A stretch of 64,000 bases of DNA from Candidatus Krumholzibacteriia bacterium (GTDB taxonomy: Bacteria; Krumholzibacteriota; Krumholzibacteriia; WVZY01; JAKEHA01): positions 1 to 64,000 of the forward strand of contig JAOUHG010000007.1 in NCBI GenBank assembly GCA_029865265.1, in the 5' to 3' direction. Under the pieces are notes generated by a model, which saw only the letters and a program-made list of their open reading frames with translations, did not search any database and had not been told where the DNA came from. Each line of letters opens with the position of its first letter. The first letter of the stretch is position 1. Positions 15,050 to 26,100 of the stretch are shown in pieces. Made by a program: the position numbers and the translations under genes.

Positions 15050-16852
15050 TCAGGACTTGTGGGCGAGCCTTGCCACTTTCTCGGCGACATCGCGGAAGGT
15101 CACGTCGACCACGTACACGTCTTCGAACTGCGCGCGGGCGGACTCGAGGTCGCCCACCATCTCGTAGGCGAGGCCGAGGTTGTACTTCATGCCCAGCGAC
15201 TCCTCGCTTTCGTCGCCGATGATCGAGAGCCCCTTGCTGAGCTGCTTGATCGCCAGCTGCGGCAGGTTCTGGCGCACGAAGCACAGGCCGATCATCTCCA
15301 GGCACTTCACCTGGAACTGCGGCGACTTGGATGCGGCCTGGTACTCGCGAATCGCCTCCGACAGCAGGTCCATCTCCATGTACGCCATTCCCAGGTCGTA
15401 GTGACTGCGGTAGTCGGCTTCACCCTGCCCGCCGTCCATGTCGTTGTCGATCAGCGCCGATATCTGGGTGTGGTCACCGGACGCCGGACGCGAGCTGGGC
15501 GGAGCGGGCGCCGGCTTCGCCGCCGGCGGAGCGGGTGCCGGTTTGGCCGCTGGCGGTTGCGGCGCGGGCTTCGCCGCCGGCGGAGCGGGTGCCGGTTTGG
15601 CCGCTGGCGGTTGCGGCGCGGGTTTCGCCGCCGGCGGCGGCGCGGGCTGTGCGGGCGCCGGCCTCGGCATGGTATCCGTGGCCGCTGTGGCGGACGGCGG
15701 GGCGTCGTGAGACCCCGGCGCCGATGCAGCGGCCTTCTGCTGCGCCGCGGGCGCTTCGGCACGCGCCTGCGCGGCAACGGGCTCCTGATCGGGCGCGGCC
15801 GGTTCGGCCGCCGGCGTCGCCCCGGCCGCGTTCGGCGCGGGTTCGCTGGCCGCGGCTTGCTGCGTGTGCCGCGCCGGTTTGGCGCCTTTCTTGTTCTCCT
15901 GCTTTTCCTTTTCCTTCTTGTCGCGCGGCTGCGGCGAGGTCCCCCCCACGCCGCGCGCGAGCCGCAGCAGGTAGAGTTCCTTCTCCGAGGGTCCGTCGGA
16001 CGGCGGCGCCGCGGGGGGCGCGGCCTCTTTCGGCGGCCCGGCCGGTGCGGCAGGCGGCGCCTTCGCCACCGGCGCATCCCCGGGCGGCGCACTGGCAGGC
16101 GCCGCGTCGGCGGCGCGTGGCGTGAACTGCGGCGTGGATTCGATCTCGATGCGCTCGCCCGCGCTGTGGCTCTTGGTCCAGATGTTCTGCTCGGTAACGA
16201 CGGTGCGGTTCGGATCCGGGGCGGCGCCGGCACCCGTAGGCATGGCGATGCGCGCGCCCAGTCCCAGCTTCTCGATGGACCCGCGCACCTGCTCCAGCAG
16301 TTCCGCGTTGCCGTTGCGCTGCACGAGGCCATGCAGCTTGATCAGGATCTCGCCCGCGTCCTCGTCGAGCTGGAACGAGAGCAGGCACTGCGAGAGGCGC
16401 TGCAGAACGGGCACCGACTCCGGCGCGGCCTCGCCGATCTCGCGGGCAATGGTCTTGAAGGCGGACGCTTCGATGGAACTGCCGGCGACCTTGTCGAGGA
16501 AGCTGGTGTAGTACGACTCGGCCTCGCGCGTGAGCCCCTGCTTCATGCGCACGTTGCCGAGCAGTGTCAGAACTTCCGTGCGTGCGGGGAGCACGCGCAT
16601 GACTTTCTTGGCCACCGCCACCGCGTTGTTGTAGAGCCCAACGCGTGTGTACTCGTCGATGGCCCGGACGAAGCAGTCATAGGCTTCGGCCTTGGCGCTG
16701 GTCTTGAGGTAGATGTCTGCGAGTTCGTTGTGGACGTTCGGATTGGACTGGTCCATTTCGACCAGGCGCTTGTACTCACGGATCGCGCCCTGCCAGTCCT
16801 GCTGGCGGACGAGATCCAGAGCCTTCTTGCGGACGGTGGTTGCCTTGCTCAC
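15050..16852 (-). CDS. TPR protein with central Ala/Pro/Lys-rich repeat linker
   Basis: A 600-residue protein without a signal peptide. The N-terminal part (about 1-215) is built of TPR units (LVRQQDWQGAIREYKRLVEM, NPNVHNELADIYLKTSAKAE and others). The middle (about 240-490) is low-complexity Ala/Pro with charged KKEKEKQENKK and tandem PPAAKPAPQ/PPAAKPAPA blocks. The C-terminal 110 residues are again TPR (YDLGMAYMEMDLLSEAIREYQAA, MKYNLGLAYEMVGDLESARAQF). This N-TPR/linker/C-TPR layout is seen in FrzS/gliding-type scaffolds and FCB TPR proteins, but the exact function is unknown. GTG start at 16852 with GGGAG 5 bp upstream. It follows hutI by 16 bp. Confidence 0.8.
   Translation of the reverse strand: MSKATTVRKKALDLVRQQDWQGAIREYKRLVEMDQSNPNVHNELADIYLKTSAKAEAYDCFVRAIDEYTRVGLYNNAVAVAKKVMRVLPARTEVLTLLGNVRMKQGLTREAESYYTSFLDKVAGSSIEASAFKTIAREIGEAAPESVPVLQRLSQCLLSFQLDEDAGEILIKLHGLVQRNGNAELLEQVRGSIEKLGLGARIAMPTGAGAAPDPNRTVVTEQNIWTKSHSAGERIEIESTPQFTPRAADAAPASAPPGDAPVAKAPPAAPAGPPKEAAPPAAPPSDGPSEKELYLLRLARGVGGTSPQPRDKKEKEKQENKKGAKPARHTQQAAASEPAPNAAGATPAAEPAAPDQEPVAAQARAEAPAAQQKAAASAPGSHDAPPSATAATDTMPRPAPAQPAPPPAAKPAPQPPAAKPAPAPPAAKPAPQPPAAKPAPAPPAAKPAPAPPSSRPASGDHTQISALIDNDMDGGQGEADYRSHYDLGMAYMEMDLLSEAIREYQAASKSPQFQVKCLEMIGLCFVRQNLPQLAIKQLSKGLSIIGDESEESLGMKYNLGLAYEMVGDLESARAQFEDVYVVDVTFRDVAEKVARLAHKS
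15513..15637 (-). repeat. Tandem 54-bp coding repeat in the TPR-protein linker
   Basis: Two essentially identical 54-bp units (15513-15566 and 15567-15620) and a partial third. Each encodes an 18-residue block alternating PPAAKPAPQ and PPAAKPAPA. The high identity at DNA level, including third positions, indicates recent duplication and probable length variation between strains. Confidence 0.8.
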
Positions 16853-16868
16853 GACGCTCCCTGCCTCG

Positions 16869-18161
16869 TCACTCCGCCACGCCGCGCGCGTCGCCGTTCC
16901 ACGGCGCGCCCGCGACGAAAACCTGTGCAACCGGATTCACGCCGAAATGATTCGGCACCTCACGGTAATCCGTACAGTTCAACAGCAGGAAGTCCGCCCG
17001 CTTGCCGGCTTCGAGACTGCCCACTTGGCCCTCGCGACCCAGCACGAATGCCGGGTTGTAGGTGGACATGGAGATGGCCTCCGCGGGCGAGAGCCGCATG
17101 TGCGAGCAGGCGATGGACGTCATCATCGGCATCGATTCGCTCGTCGAACTTCCCGGGTTGAAATCGCTGGCGATGGCCAGTCGCATGCCGGCCTCGACCA
17201 TGCGCCGCGCGGGTGCAAAGGACAGCGACGGCAGCCCGAAACTGGTCCCGGGCAACAGGACGCCGAACACTCCCGCACTGACCATGCGCGATATCCCTCG
17301 TTCACTGATCTTCTTCAGGTGGTCGGCCGAGACCGCGCCGATGGCCGCGGCGAGTTCCGCGGCGCCCATATCGGTCAACTCATCGGCGTGCAGCCTGGCC
17401 TTGAGTCCAGCCCGCTGCCCGGACCGCAAGATTCGTTCCGTTTCCTCCAGGGTGAAGACCCCCGTCTCACAGAACACATCGTTGAATTCGGCGAGGTTAG
17501 CGGCGGCGACGGCCGGGATCATCTCGTCCACGACGGCCGCCACATAGGCCGCCCGGCTGCGGGCGTGTTCCCGGGGGATGGCGTGGGCGCCGAGAAAGGT
17601 GGCCACCACGGTGATCGGGAAGGACTCCGCGAGCTTCCGGATGACGCGCAGCTGCTTCATCTCATTGTCGAAGTCGAGGCCGTAACCACTTTTTATTTCT
17701 ATTGTTGTGGTTCCGTACGCAATGCAACCGGCAAGCCTTTCCCGGCTGATCCGTTCCAGCTCGGGCTCCGGCGTGGCGCGGATGTGCTCGACGCTTTTTG
17801 CGATGCCGCCGCCGCGGGCGGCAATCTCCTCGTACGGGGTGCCGGCCACGCGCCACGCATACTCATCCAGCCGGTAGCGGGCGAAGACTGTGTGCGTGTG
17901 ACAGTCCACGAACCCGGGCATGACCACCCGGCCCCCGGCGGAAATCTGCCGGCAGTCCGGTCGGGGATCGACCGCGCCAAGAACCGCATCACGGCTGCCG
18001 GACGCCACGATCCGTCCGCCGCAGGCCGCGAGTGCGCCGTCGCTCACGATGGCAAGCTCGCCCAGCGCCGGCCCCACCCGCGGGCCGCCCGCCGGGTGGG
18101 CCAGGGTGAGGAGCTGCGAGGCGTCGGTGAGAATGAGATCGGCGGCCGGGCGGGCGGACAT
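16869..18161 (-). CDS. hutI: Imidazolonepropionase
   Basis: Third step of histidine degradation: hydrolysis of 4-imidazolone-5-propionate to N-formimino-L-glutamate in the cytoplasm. The 430-residue amidohydrolase-fold protein has the metal site HxH in VDCHTHTVFARYR, the HutI landmark EIKSGYGLDFDNEMKQLRVI, the third histidine in KARLHADE, and the catalytic Asp in LAIASDFNPGSS. It is preceded 3 bp away by hutU in the order H-U-I. The next step (hutF/hutG or ftcD type) is not present in the window. Confidence 0.96.
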   Translation of the reverse strand: MSARPAADLILTDASQLLTLAHPAGGPRVGPALGELAIVSDGALAACGGRIVASGSRDAVLGAVDPRPDCRQISAGGRVVMPGFVDCHTHTVFARYRLDEYAWRVAGTPYEEIAARGGGIAKSVEHIRATPEPELERISRERLAGCIAYGTTTIEIKSGYGLDFDNEMKQLRVIRKLAESFPITVVATFLGAHAIPREHARSRAAYVAAVVDEMIPAVAAANLAEFNDVFCETGVFTLEETERILRSGQRAGLKARLHADELTDMGAAELAAAIGAVSADHLKKISERGISRMVSAGVFGVLLPGTSFGLPSLSFAPARRMVEAGMRLAIASDFNPGSSTSESMPMMTSIACSHMRLSPAEAISMSTYNPAFVLGREGQVGSLEAGKRADFLLLNCTDYREVPNHFGVNPVAQVFVAGAPWNGDARGVAE

Positions 18162-18164
18162 CCG

Positions 18165-19829
18165 TCAGTCCTTCCTCAGCATGGGGATGTCGACACCGTC
18201 GCGGCGCGCCGCGTCGATGGCCATCGGATAGCCCGCATCGGCGTGGCGCGCGATTCCCATCCCCGGATCCCCGGTGAGACAGCGCACCGCCTTCGCCCCC
18301 GCCTCGGGCGTGCCGTCCACCACCACCGCCAAGCCGGAGTGGATCGACAATCCCATGCCCACTCCCCCGCCATGGTGCACCGACACCCAGGCGGCCCCGT
18401 TCACCGCGTTGAGCAGCGCGTCGAGGATGGGCCAGTCGGCCACCGCGTCGCTGCCATCGCGCATGGCCTCGGTCTCGCGGTACGGGCTTGCCACCGAACC
18501 GCTGTCGAGGTGATCGCGGCCGATCACCACCGGCGCGGAGACGGTTCTCTTTGCGATGAGGTCGTTCAGGCGCTCGCCGAAGCGCGCGCGCTCACCGTAC
18601 TTGAGCCAGCAGATGCGCGCCGGCAGCCCCTGGAACGCCACGCGCTCCCGCGCCAGCGCAATCCAGCGCGACAACGCGGGCTTGTCGGGAAACAGCTCCA
18701 GGATGAGGTCGTCGGTGGCCGCGATGTCACGTGGATCGCCGGAGAGCGCGATCCAGCGGAAGGGCCCGTAGCCCTCGCAGAACAACGGCCGGATGTAGGC
18801 GGGCACGAAACCGGGGAACGCGAACGCGTCCCCGTACCCCGCGGCCGCCGCCTGGCCGCGGATGTTGTTGCCGTAGTCGAACACGCGCGCACCCGCGCGC
18901 TGGAAGCCCACCATCGCGGTGACGTGCGCCACCATGGATTGCATGGCGCGCTCCACGTACGCCTTCGGATCGCGCGCGCGCAGCTCGGCCGCCGCGGCGA
19001 CGTCGAGTCCCACCGGCACGTAGCCGTTGAGTGGATCGTGCGCCGAGGTCTGGTCGGTGACCACGTCGATCTCCACCCCGCGGCGCAGCAGCTCCGGAAA
19101 CACCTCGGCCGCGTTTCCCACCAGTCCGATGGAGAGCGCGCGTCCGGCGCGTTTGGCGTCCATGGCGCGCGCGACCGCGTCGTCGATATCGTCGACCATC
19201 ACATCCACGTAGCGCGTCTCCAGGCGCTTCGCGATGCGCGAGGGGTCCACCTCCACCGCGATCACCACGCCCTCGTTCATGGTCACCGCAAGCGGCTGCG
19301 CGCCACCCATGCCACCCAGGCCGCCGGTGAGCACCAGCCGGTTCTTGAGCGACGCGCCGAACTCGATCTGCGCACAGGCCGCGAACGTCTCGTAGGTTCC
19401 CTGCAGGATCCCCTGCGTGCCGATGTACATCCAGCTGCCGGCGGTCATCTGGCCGTACATCATGAGTCCCTTGCCCTCGAGTTCCCAGAAGTGCTCCCAG
19501 GTGGCCCACTGCGGCACCAGCAGCGAGTTGGCGATGAGCACGCGCGGCGCACCGGGGTGGCTGGGAAACACCGCCACCGGCTTGCCGGACTGCACCAGCA
19601 AGGTCTGGTCGTCGCCCAGGCCGCGCAACGCGGCGACGATGGCGTGAAAGCAGTCCCAGTTGCGCGCCGCCTTCCCGCGCCCGCCGTACACCACCAGGTT
19701 CTTCGGGTCCTCGGCCACCTCGTTGTCGAGGTTGTTGCACAACATGCGCAGCGCCGCTTCCTGCGCCCAGCCGCGGCAGGAACGCTGACTCCCGCGCGGT
19801 GCGCGGATCGCACCGGGTGTGAAATCCAT
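18165..19829 (-). CDS. hutU: Urocanate hydratase
   Basis: Converts urocanate to imidazolonepropionate with a tightly bound NAD+. The 554-residue protein has the family landmarks [11 protein letters not shown] near the N-terminus, [23 protein letters not shown] (the Gly-rich NAD site), [13 protein letters not shown] and the C-terminal [16 protein letters not shown] prefer the ATG at 19829, because GGGAGG lies 4 bp upstream; the ATG at 19841, which would add MGGS, has no ribosome site. It lies 14 bp behind hutH and 3 bp ahead of hutI. Confidence 0.97.
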   Translation of the reverse strand: MDFTPGAIRAPRGSQRSCRGWAQEAALRMLCNNLDNEVAEDPKNLVVYGGRGKAARNWDCFHAIVAALRGLGDDQTLLVQSGKPVAVFPSHPGAPRVLIANSLLVPQWATWEHFWELEGKGLMMYGQMTAGSWMYIGTQGILQGTYETFAACAQIEFGASLKNRLVLTGGLGGMGGAQPLAVTMNEGVVIAVEVDPSRIAKRLETRYVDVMVDDIDDAVARAMDAKRAGRALSIGLVGNAAEVFPELLRRGVEIDVVTDQTSAHDPLNGYVPVGLDVAAAAELRARDPKAYVERAMQSMVAHVTAMVGFQRAGARVFDYGNNIRGQAAAAGYGDAFAFPGFVPAYIRPLFCEGYGPFRWIALSGDPRDIAATDDLILELFPDKPALSRWIALARERVAFQGLPARICWLKYGERARFGERLNDLIAKRTVSAPVVIGRDHLDSGSVASPYRETEAMRDGSDAVADWPILDALLNAVNGAAWVSVHHGGGVGMGLSIHSGLAVVVDGTPEAGAKAVRCLTGDPGMGIARHADAGYPMAIDAARRDGVDIPMLRKD

Positions 19830-19843
19830 GCTGCCTCCCATGT

Positions 19844-21397
19844 CTAGTCGTCGCCGCGCAGCAACTGGCCCGCCGCTGCTTCCACCGCGTTCACGATGTC
19901 CCCGTCCGCCGACCGCTTCTCCAGCGACGCGATGTGCCCGGTGAGCACCGAGTCCTGCTCGATGAAGGGAACGGTTTCGCGCACCGCGTCGAGCGCCGCC
20001 GCCGCGCCGCGCCCCGGCACCAGCGGCCGGTGGAAATCAAGCGCCTGCGCCCCGCACAACAGTTCCACCGCGATCACGCGGTTTACGTTGTCGAGCACAC
20101 GGCTCACCTTGAGCGCGCCAATGCTGCCCATGCTCACGTGGTCTTCGAAGCCGAGCGAGGTGGGGATACTGTCCACCGACGCCGGGTGCGCGTGGATCTT
20201 GTTCTCGCTCACCAGCGCCGCCGCCAGGTACTGCGCGATCATGAACCCGGAGTTGAGCCCGGGGTGCTTGACCAGGCAGCGTGGCACGCGCTCGCCGTCC
20301 CCCTCCATCAGCTTGTCGATACGCCGCTCGGCGATGGACGCGATTTCGCAGGCGGCGATGGCGAGTCCGTCCAGCGCAAAGGCCATGTGCTCGCCGTGGA
20401 AGTTGCCCCCGGAGAGAACCTCGCCGTCGTCGGGGAATATGATGGGGTTGTCGGTGACCGCGTTGATCTCGATGGTGACCCACTGTTCGATCCAGCGGCA
20501 CGTGTCCAGCACCGCACCCAGCACCTGCGGCAGGCAACGGAAGGAGTACGGATCCTGCACGCGGTCGCAGTCCTGGTGCGCGCGGATCACCTGGCTGTCC
20601 GCGTGCAGGCGCCGGAACCCGGCCGCCACGGCGATCTGCCCCGGGTGGGGCTTGAGCTCGTGCAGGCGCGCGTCGAACACACGGTCGGTCGCCTGGCAGG
20701 CCTCCAGCGACATCGCGGCCGCGGCCATCGCGGTCTTGAGCAGGTTACGGGTGCGCAGCAGTTCCCGCGCCGCCACGGCACTCATCAACTGCGTGCCGTT
20801 GATGAGCGCGAGTCCCTCCTTGGGCCGCAGGGTCAGCGGCTTCAGGCCTTCCGCAAAGAGCGCCTCGCCCGCGGGGACGCGCCTTCCGCGATACGTGACT
20901 TCGCCCTCGCCGATCACCGCCAGTGAGAGGTGCGCCAGCGGCGCGAGGTCGCCACTCGCCCCCACCGAGCCGTACGAGGGCACCACCGGGGTGATGCCGC
21001 GGTTGAAGAGGTCGAGCAGGCGCGTGACCAGCTCCACCGAAACGCCCGAGCGGCCCGCCAGCAGGGAGTTGGCGCGCAGCACGATCATCAGGCGCACGGT
21101 GTCGTCGTCCAGCGGGGGCCCCGCCGCGGCGGAATGGCTGCGCAGCAGGTTGTGCTGCAGCGTCACCGCGTCGGCCGCACTGATGCGGGTGCGCGCGAAC
21201 TTGCCGAAACCGGTGTTGATGCCGTAGTGGGGCACGTCGCCGGCCGCGAGCTGGTCGCACAGGCGCGCGCAGTGGGCGACGCGCTCCATGGCGTCCGCTT
21301 CGGCGGCCACCGTGGCGGGGCCGGCGAGAAGAGCCGCAATGTCGGACAGCCGGAGGCTCCGGCCGTCGAGGGTGAGTGTGTGCATAGACCGGCCCAT
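19844..21397 (-). CDS. hutH: Histidine ammonia-lyase
   Basis: First enzyme of histidine degradation: L-histidine to urocanate and ammonia. The 517-residue protein carries the Ala-Ser-Gly triad that cyclises to the MIO cofactor at 147-149 ([13 protein letters not shown]), the N-terminal active-site motif [10 protein letters not shown] (58-67), and the [15 protein letters not shown] segment. ATG at 21397 with AAGGTG 7 bp upstream; the frame extends upstream without homology. It begins 10 bp after the TamA-like gene, so the hut genes may be read through from the envelope-protein operon. No local HutC-type repressor gene was seen. Confidence 0.97.
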   Translation of the reverse strand: MGRSMHTLTLDGRSLRLSDIAALLAGPATVAAEADAMERVAHCARLCDQLAAGDVPHYGINTGFGKFARTRISAADAVTLQHNLLRSHSAAAGPPLDDDTVRLMIVLRANSLLAGRSGVSVELVTRLLDLFNRGITPVVPSYGSVGASGDLAPLAHLSLAVIGEGEVTYRGRRVPAGEALFAEGLKPLTLRPKEGLALINGTQLMSAVAARELLRTRNLLKTAMAAAAMSLEACQATDRVFDARLHELKPHPGQIAVAAGFRRLHADSQVIRAHQDCDRVQDPYSFRCLPQVLGAVLDTCRWIEQWVTIEINAVTDNPIIFPDDGEVLSGGNFHGEHMAFALDGLAIAACEIASIAERRIDKLMEGDGERVPRCLVKHPGLNSGFMIAQYLAAALVSENKIHAHPASVDSIPTSLGFEDHVSMGSIGALKVSRVLDNVNRVIAVELLCGAQALDFHRPLVPGRGAAAALDAVRETVPFIEQDSVLTGHIASLEKRSADGDIVNAVEAAAGQLLRGDD

Positions 21398-21407
21398 GCT
21401 AGCACCT

Positions 21408-23123
21408 TTAGAAGTTCTGCTCCAGCAACACATGTACCTTGGTGGACTGCAGGGAAATCTCGTCCGACACCGCGAAACTGAGGTCGATCCGCCCCAGGCG
21501 CGAGGCACTGCGCACGCCGAAGCCGAACCCCCTCAGTCCGCTGCCGCTCTCGGTCACCGCCCCGTCGCTCTGCGTGGACTCCTGCAGCACGTAGCCCACG
21601 TCGGCGAACAGGTACAGCCCCTCGCGCGGCGTGCGGCCCAGCCGCAGCTCGTTGCGCGCATAAGCCACGCGCCGTCCGTGGAACTGGTTCTCCTTGTAAC
21701 CGCGCACGGTGCTCGCACCGCCCACGTAGAACTGTTCCGACAGCGGCACCGACGCCTCGCCGCTCTCCAGCGTGTGGAAAGCGCCCGCCAGACTGTAGTA
21801 CAGCGACCAGAACGCGGGCACCATGCCCTCCACGCTGGCATCGTAGATGGACTGGTTCACGTCACCCGGCCCGCTGCTCCCCTCCCGGTAAGTGATGCTC
21901 TTGGAAGCCAGCGTGGCGGCGACGCCGACACGCGCGTATGCCGCGCGGCGCTCGCTTCCCCACAGCGCGTTGACGCCGACACTCCCGCGCAGGCGCGTCG
22001 AGCGCTGCACGCTGCCCTGGCTGAACACGTTGCGGTCGCCGAAGGCGCCGGCGGACACACCTGCCAGCGTGCCCGCCACGCGGCCGAAGCCCCGCTCCGC
22101 GGTGACGCCCAGTGACTGCCAGGTGTACAGCGTGTCCTGGCCGATCTGTTCCAGTCGCAGCCCCACGCCCGTGCGACGCCCCAGGAAGAGGCGGTCGCGG
22201 TACCTGATGCGCGTGTTGCTGCGCCCGTTGCCGTCGTTGTTCCACACCACACCGAAGTCCTTGAGCGTCCCGCCGATGTTGTTCAGCTCCAACTGCACGA
22301 GGCCGGACAGGATGCGCTCGCTGGACTGGTCGGCCTGCGCGTAGCCGAGTGCGGCCTGGAAGACGTGCGAACGGGCGGCCTCCTCCACGGTGATCACCGC
22401 ATCGACACCGCGCCCGTCGCTGGCCACGCGCACGGTGGGGAATTCGACGTCGAGGAACACGCCGCTCGCCACCAGGCGCAGGTACATGTCCTCCAGCAGG
22501 CGCGCGTGGTACGGAACCCCCGGCTCCACGCCCGCGATGCGCACCGCGAGCTCGGGACGCGTCTTCTTCAGCCCCTCGACCACCACGCCGGTCACGTCGC
22601 GCGGCGTCCCCTCCACGATGTAGAAGGCGATGTCGACCGTCGCCGCCTCGCGGTCGACTCCCACGCTGTCGATCCACACCTGCGCAAACGGGAACCCCGC
22701 CGCGTCGTAACTGGCCAGCAACGCCTTGAGGTTCTTCTCCAGGCGCTCGGGCTCGAAGCGCGCGCCGCGCTCCACACCCAGGTCACGCACCACGTCCGCC
22801 ACGGGGCGCGAGATGGCGCCGCGCACGCGCGCGTCACCGATGCGCGCCGCCTCCCCTTCCGCCACCACCACCACGCAGGTCGAGTCCGCGTCCCAGCTCA
22901 CGTCGAGTTCCACGAACAGGTAGCCCTGGCGCAGGTATGCGTCCTGCAGCGCCCGCGCGCCCGACGCCGCCGGGAAGCCCCCGGCGCGCAGGATCGCGGC
23001 GGCGCGTTCCGGGGTGATGGCACGGGTGCCCACGACGCGCACGCGCGCCTGCTCCCCGTACGCGGGTATGTGCAGCGCCGGCAGGCACGCCAGCACGACG
23101 AGTATGCGAAGCAGGTGCCGCAT
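21408..23123 (-). CDS. TamA/BamA-family outer-membrane assembly protein
   Basis: A 571-residue exported protein with a signal peptide (residues 1-23, MRHLLRILVVLACLPALHIP). About three POTRA-like units (roughly 24-95, 96-165, 166-260; for example ARFEPERLEKNLKALLASYDAAGFPFAQV) are followed by a 16-strand-type Omp85 barrel with the FYVGGASTVRGYKENQF motif (the VRGF/Y-type lid-lock signature) and a terminal aromatic residue (LLEQNF). Three POTRAs resemble TamA rather than the five of BamA. The start codon shares one base with the stop of the preceding >1100-residue outer-membrane protein (TGATG), so the pair is coupled. It may be a dedicated assembly factor for that partner, which is inference. 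Confidence 0.87.
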   Translation of the reverse strand: MRHLLRILVVLACLPALHIPAYGEQARVRVVGTRAITPERAAAILRAGGFPAASGARALQDAYLRQGYLFVELDVSWDADSTCVVVVAEGEAARIGDARVRGAISRPVADVVRDLGVERGARFEPERLEKNLKALLASYDAAGFPFAQVWIDSVGVDREAATVDIAFYIVEGTPRDVTGVVVEGLKKTRPELAVRIAGVEPGVPYHARLLEDMYLRLVASGVFLDVEFPTVRVASDGRGVDAVITVEEAARSHVFQAALGYAQADQSSERILSGLVQLELNNIGGTLKDFGVVWNNDGNGRSNTRIRYRDRLFLGRRTGVGLRLEQIGQDTLYTWQSLGVTAERGFGRVAGTLAGVSAGAFGDRNVFSQGSVQRSTRLRGSVGVNALWGSERRAAYARVGVAATLASKSITYREGSSGPGDVNQSIYDASVEGMVPAFWSLYYSLAGAFHTLESGEASVPLSEQFYVGGASTVRGYKENQFHGRRVAYARNELRLGRTPREGLYLFADVGYVLQESTQSDGAVTESGSGLRGFGFGVRSASRLGRIDLSFAVSDEISLQSTKVHVLLEQNF

Positions 23124-26100
23124 CAGAAGTACGCCCTCGTCTCCAGCCGGAACTCGTGCTCGGTGACACGCCGCCCGCTGAACACCACCTCGTTGCGCCC
23201 CGAGTAGGTGGCGAAGATGCTGATGATGCGGGAGATCCGCAGGTTGGGGGTGATGCTCCATCGGTGCGCGCGCCCCTCACGGGCAAAGATGATGGGCGTT
23301 GTCACCACGTCGCCCGCATCGCGCACGCTTGCCAGCTCGTACGTCCCGAAGACGTTGATCTGCTCCGCCACGCGCCACACCAGGCGGGGATTGAGGCGCA
23401 GGGTGCTCTGTTCGGCGCCCGAGTCCGCATCGCGCGCGCGCGTCCCGCGCAGGTCGATATCGAGGGTCGCACCCGGAGCCACCAAGATCCCCACGCCGGC
23501 CAGCCCCGACCAGGTTTCGACGTCGTAGGTGCTTCCGGTGCCCGCCGCGATTCCCACGCCCGCGCGGCGATCCGCGCGCCGGCCGGCCTCGAAGGTGGTG
23601 GTGAGGCGCTTGGACAGCGAGCGCGTCAGACGCAGCGAGTGCTCCGACGTGAATGCGTTCTCGCGCACACCCTCGAAGCGGTTGTCCTCCAGGTCTTCGC
23701 GCAGGTAGCGGTACACGAGCGACACGTTGCGGTAGCCGTCCAGCAACGACCAGTCCTGGCGCAGGGTGCTGGTTCCGAACACGGTGGTCTCATCGCGCTG
23801 CAGGGCGGAGGGCACCATGAGGTACACCTGCCAGGCCGGCTCGAAGGTGGACTCCTCGCGGATGCCGATGGTCTGGTCGAGCGAGACGTTGCGCAGCACC
23901 CACCGGCCCGCGCCGCTGCCGTTCCACTGCCGCGCGGATGGTTTCCACACGATGCGCAGGTTGAACCCGACGGTGTGCACCGGGGTGGACTCCGGTGTGG
24001 GCAGGAACACCACGGTGAAGTCACCCTTGCCCTTGCCCACCGCTTCACCCTGCTCGTTGTAGTCTCCCTTGCCCTCGCCAACGAATACCACCGAACGCTG
24101 CAGTGTGGCGGCGTCGTTCTGACTCACCTCGTAGTCCGCGTCCGCGCGCAGACCGATGCCGTCCCACGCACCGCCGGCCTTGATACGCGCGAGGTCGGTG
24201 GTGATCTCGGCCCCGGTAAGCTGGTCCAGTTCGAACTGGTGGGTCAGCTGCAGCTCCGCGCTGGCCGACCCGCGCGATCGATAGGCGAGCAACCCGCCGA
24301 AGGTGTCGTTGCGGCGGGTGTCGCGGAAGTCGTCGCTGGCGGGATCGATGTCCTGCGTGTCGCGGCGGTCGGCGGTCAGCCGCCACGTCATCCGCCCCGC
24401 CCCGCGCGAGGCCAGCCACACGCCGAGCAGCTGGTACGCGCGGCCGCTGTCGGGTTGGGCGGTGTACGCGCTGCGGTACTCCTCGCTCACCACGGTCGCA
24501 CCCGGGATCACCCGCCACACACCCCAGGAGCCGTCCAGCCCGAGGTGGCGCCGGGTGCGCTCGTTGTCGTCGCCGTTCATGTCGGTGGCGAAGGCGCGCG
24601 CGTTGAACCCGCGGTCTCCGCGCCGTCCGGCCAGCAGCGCCTCGTGCTTGACACCCTCGAATGTGGTGCGATCCAGCCGCGCCAGCGAGTAGCGCACGCT
24701 GAGCGCGTCCTTGCGGGCGAGACTCAACGCCACTTCGCCGGTCACTTCGCGCCCGGAGAGCGCCACGTCCTCGAGGTTCCAGTCGCGGTAGTAATACCAG
24801 GGACGCGCGCGGTCGAAGCTGGTGAAGCGCTCCTCGAGCATGCTCCCCGCCGCGCTCACACCCACGCGCCACGCCTCGCCGCGTTCGATGCCGATACGCG
24901 CCTGTGCCGCCTGGCCCACATTGTCGTCGTCGTCCAGACTGGAGAAGCGGTTTTCGTCGTGGTCGCTCACGTTCCACTCGGCGTCGAAGGTCACGTCCCC
25001 CTGCGCGCACCCCACGCGCGCGGTCGCAACGTCGAGCAGCGCGGGAAGGGGCAACTGGCGCCCGACGCGATAGGCGCCGTTGCCAGCGCCCACGAATTCG
25101 TAGTACGCGACCCCGCGCGAGGAGATGCCCGCGCGGCGGTAGTCGCCCGCCCCCGTGCCCACCTCGACGAAGGTCACGATGAGGTCGCCCCTGAGTTCGT
25201 CGAACCGGTAGTGGGCGGGCGTGCCCGCCAGGCTGTCCGCCGGAACCAGGACGTACGTCCCCTTGCCCGAGTCCGCCGGCGCGACGCCGCCGGTGATGGC
25301 CAGGTTGGCGGAGTCCCCCGCCGCGGCCAGCGTTTGCTGGTCCGCTTCGGACAGGACCACGCTGATGGGGCGGTCGCGGTCATCCGCCTCGCGCGCCCAC
25401 ACCACGCCCAGGCGCACACCCGCGCCCAGCTGAACGTCCTCGGCGCCGGTGAGAACGGTGGAACGCTCGTAGCTCTCCTGCGTCACCTCGTAGTCGACCG
25501 CGATCTCGGTGTCGGAGGTGATCGCCCGGCGCGGGGTGAACGTCACCGTCCCCGCGTCGTAGTCGATGACGTAATCGTGATTCTGGCCGCGCTCCATGCG
25601 CGCGCCGTTCACGTACACCCGTTCCGTGCCCGCGATGATCACGTCGCTGGTGGTGCGCGCCTGCGAGAGCAGCGCGTAGGGTCCCTGCAGTCCGCTGGTG
25701 CCCCGGAACTCCACGGTGCGGAACTGCCCCTTGGTTTCCGCCGCCGCCACCGCCACGCGTCCGCGACGCTGCCACGCCGCGCCGGAGAATCCACGCAGCT
25801 GGCGGGTGAGCGGCGAAAAGGAGGACGTGCGGTCGTCAAGCGCGATGTCGCCCAGCGCCGCCTTCGCGTTGGGCCCCTCGATCTCCACGAACACGCGGTC
25901 GAAGTACTGCAGCTCCTCGGTATTCCCCTCCGGCTGGATGGGCAGGTTGTTGTCGGAGAGCAGCGCGCGCACCTTGATGGTGGGGGTGAGCTGGCCTTCC
26001 ACGGTGGCTTCCAGCGACTGGTCGAGTGTCTGGCCGCGGTTGCTGCCGGTTGAGAAAGACACCGACTTGGTTCCGCCGAATACGAGGTTCGGAGGCGTCC

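Noticed and set aside
15481-15660. Repeat array that could be mistaken for CRISPR or a mobile repeat
   Set aside because: The units are directly adjacent without spacers, in frame, and encode Ala/Pro/Lys-rich protein sequence.
16713-19847. Over 1000-codon plus-strand frame opposite the TPR and hut genes
   Set aside because: It is antisense to the conserved hutI and hutU enzymes, of His/Arg-rich composition, with no signal peptide, motif or ribosome site.
23156-26053. 965-codon plus-strand frame opposite the giant barrel
   Set aside because: Antisense shadow with biased composition; the minus-strand frame has signal peptide, barrel strands and operon context.
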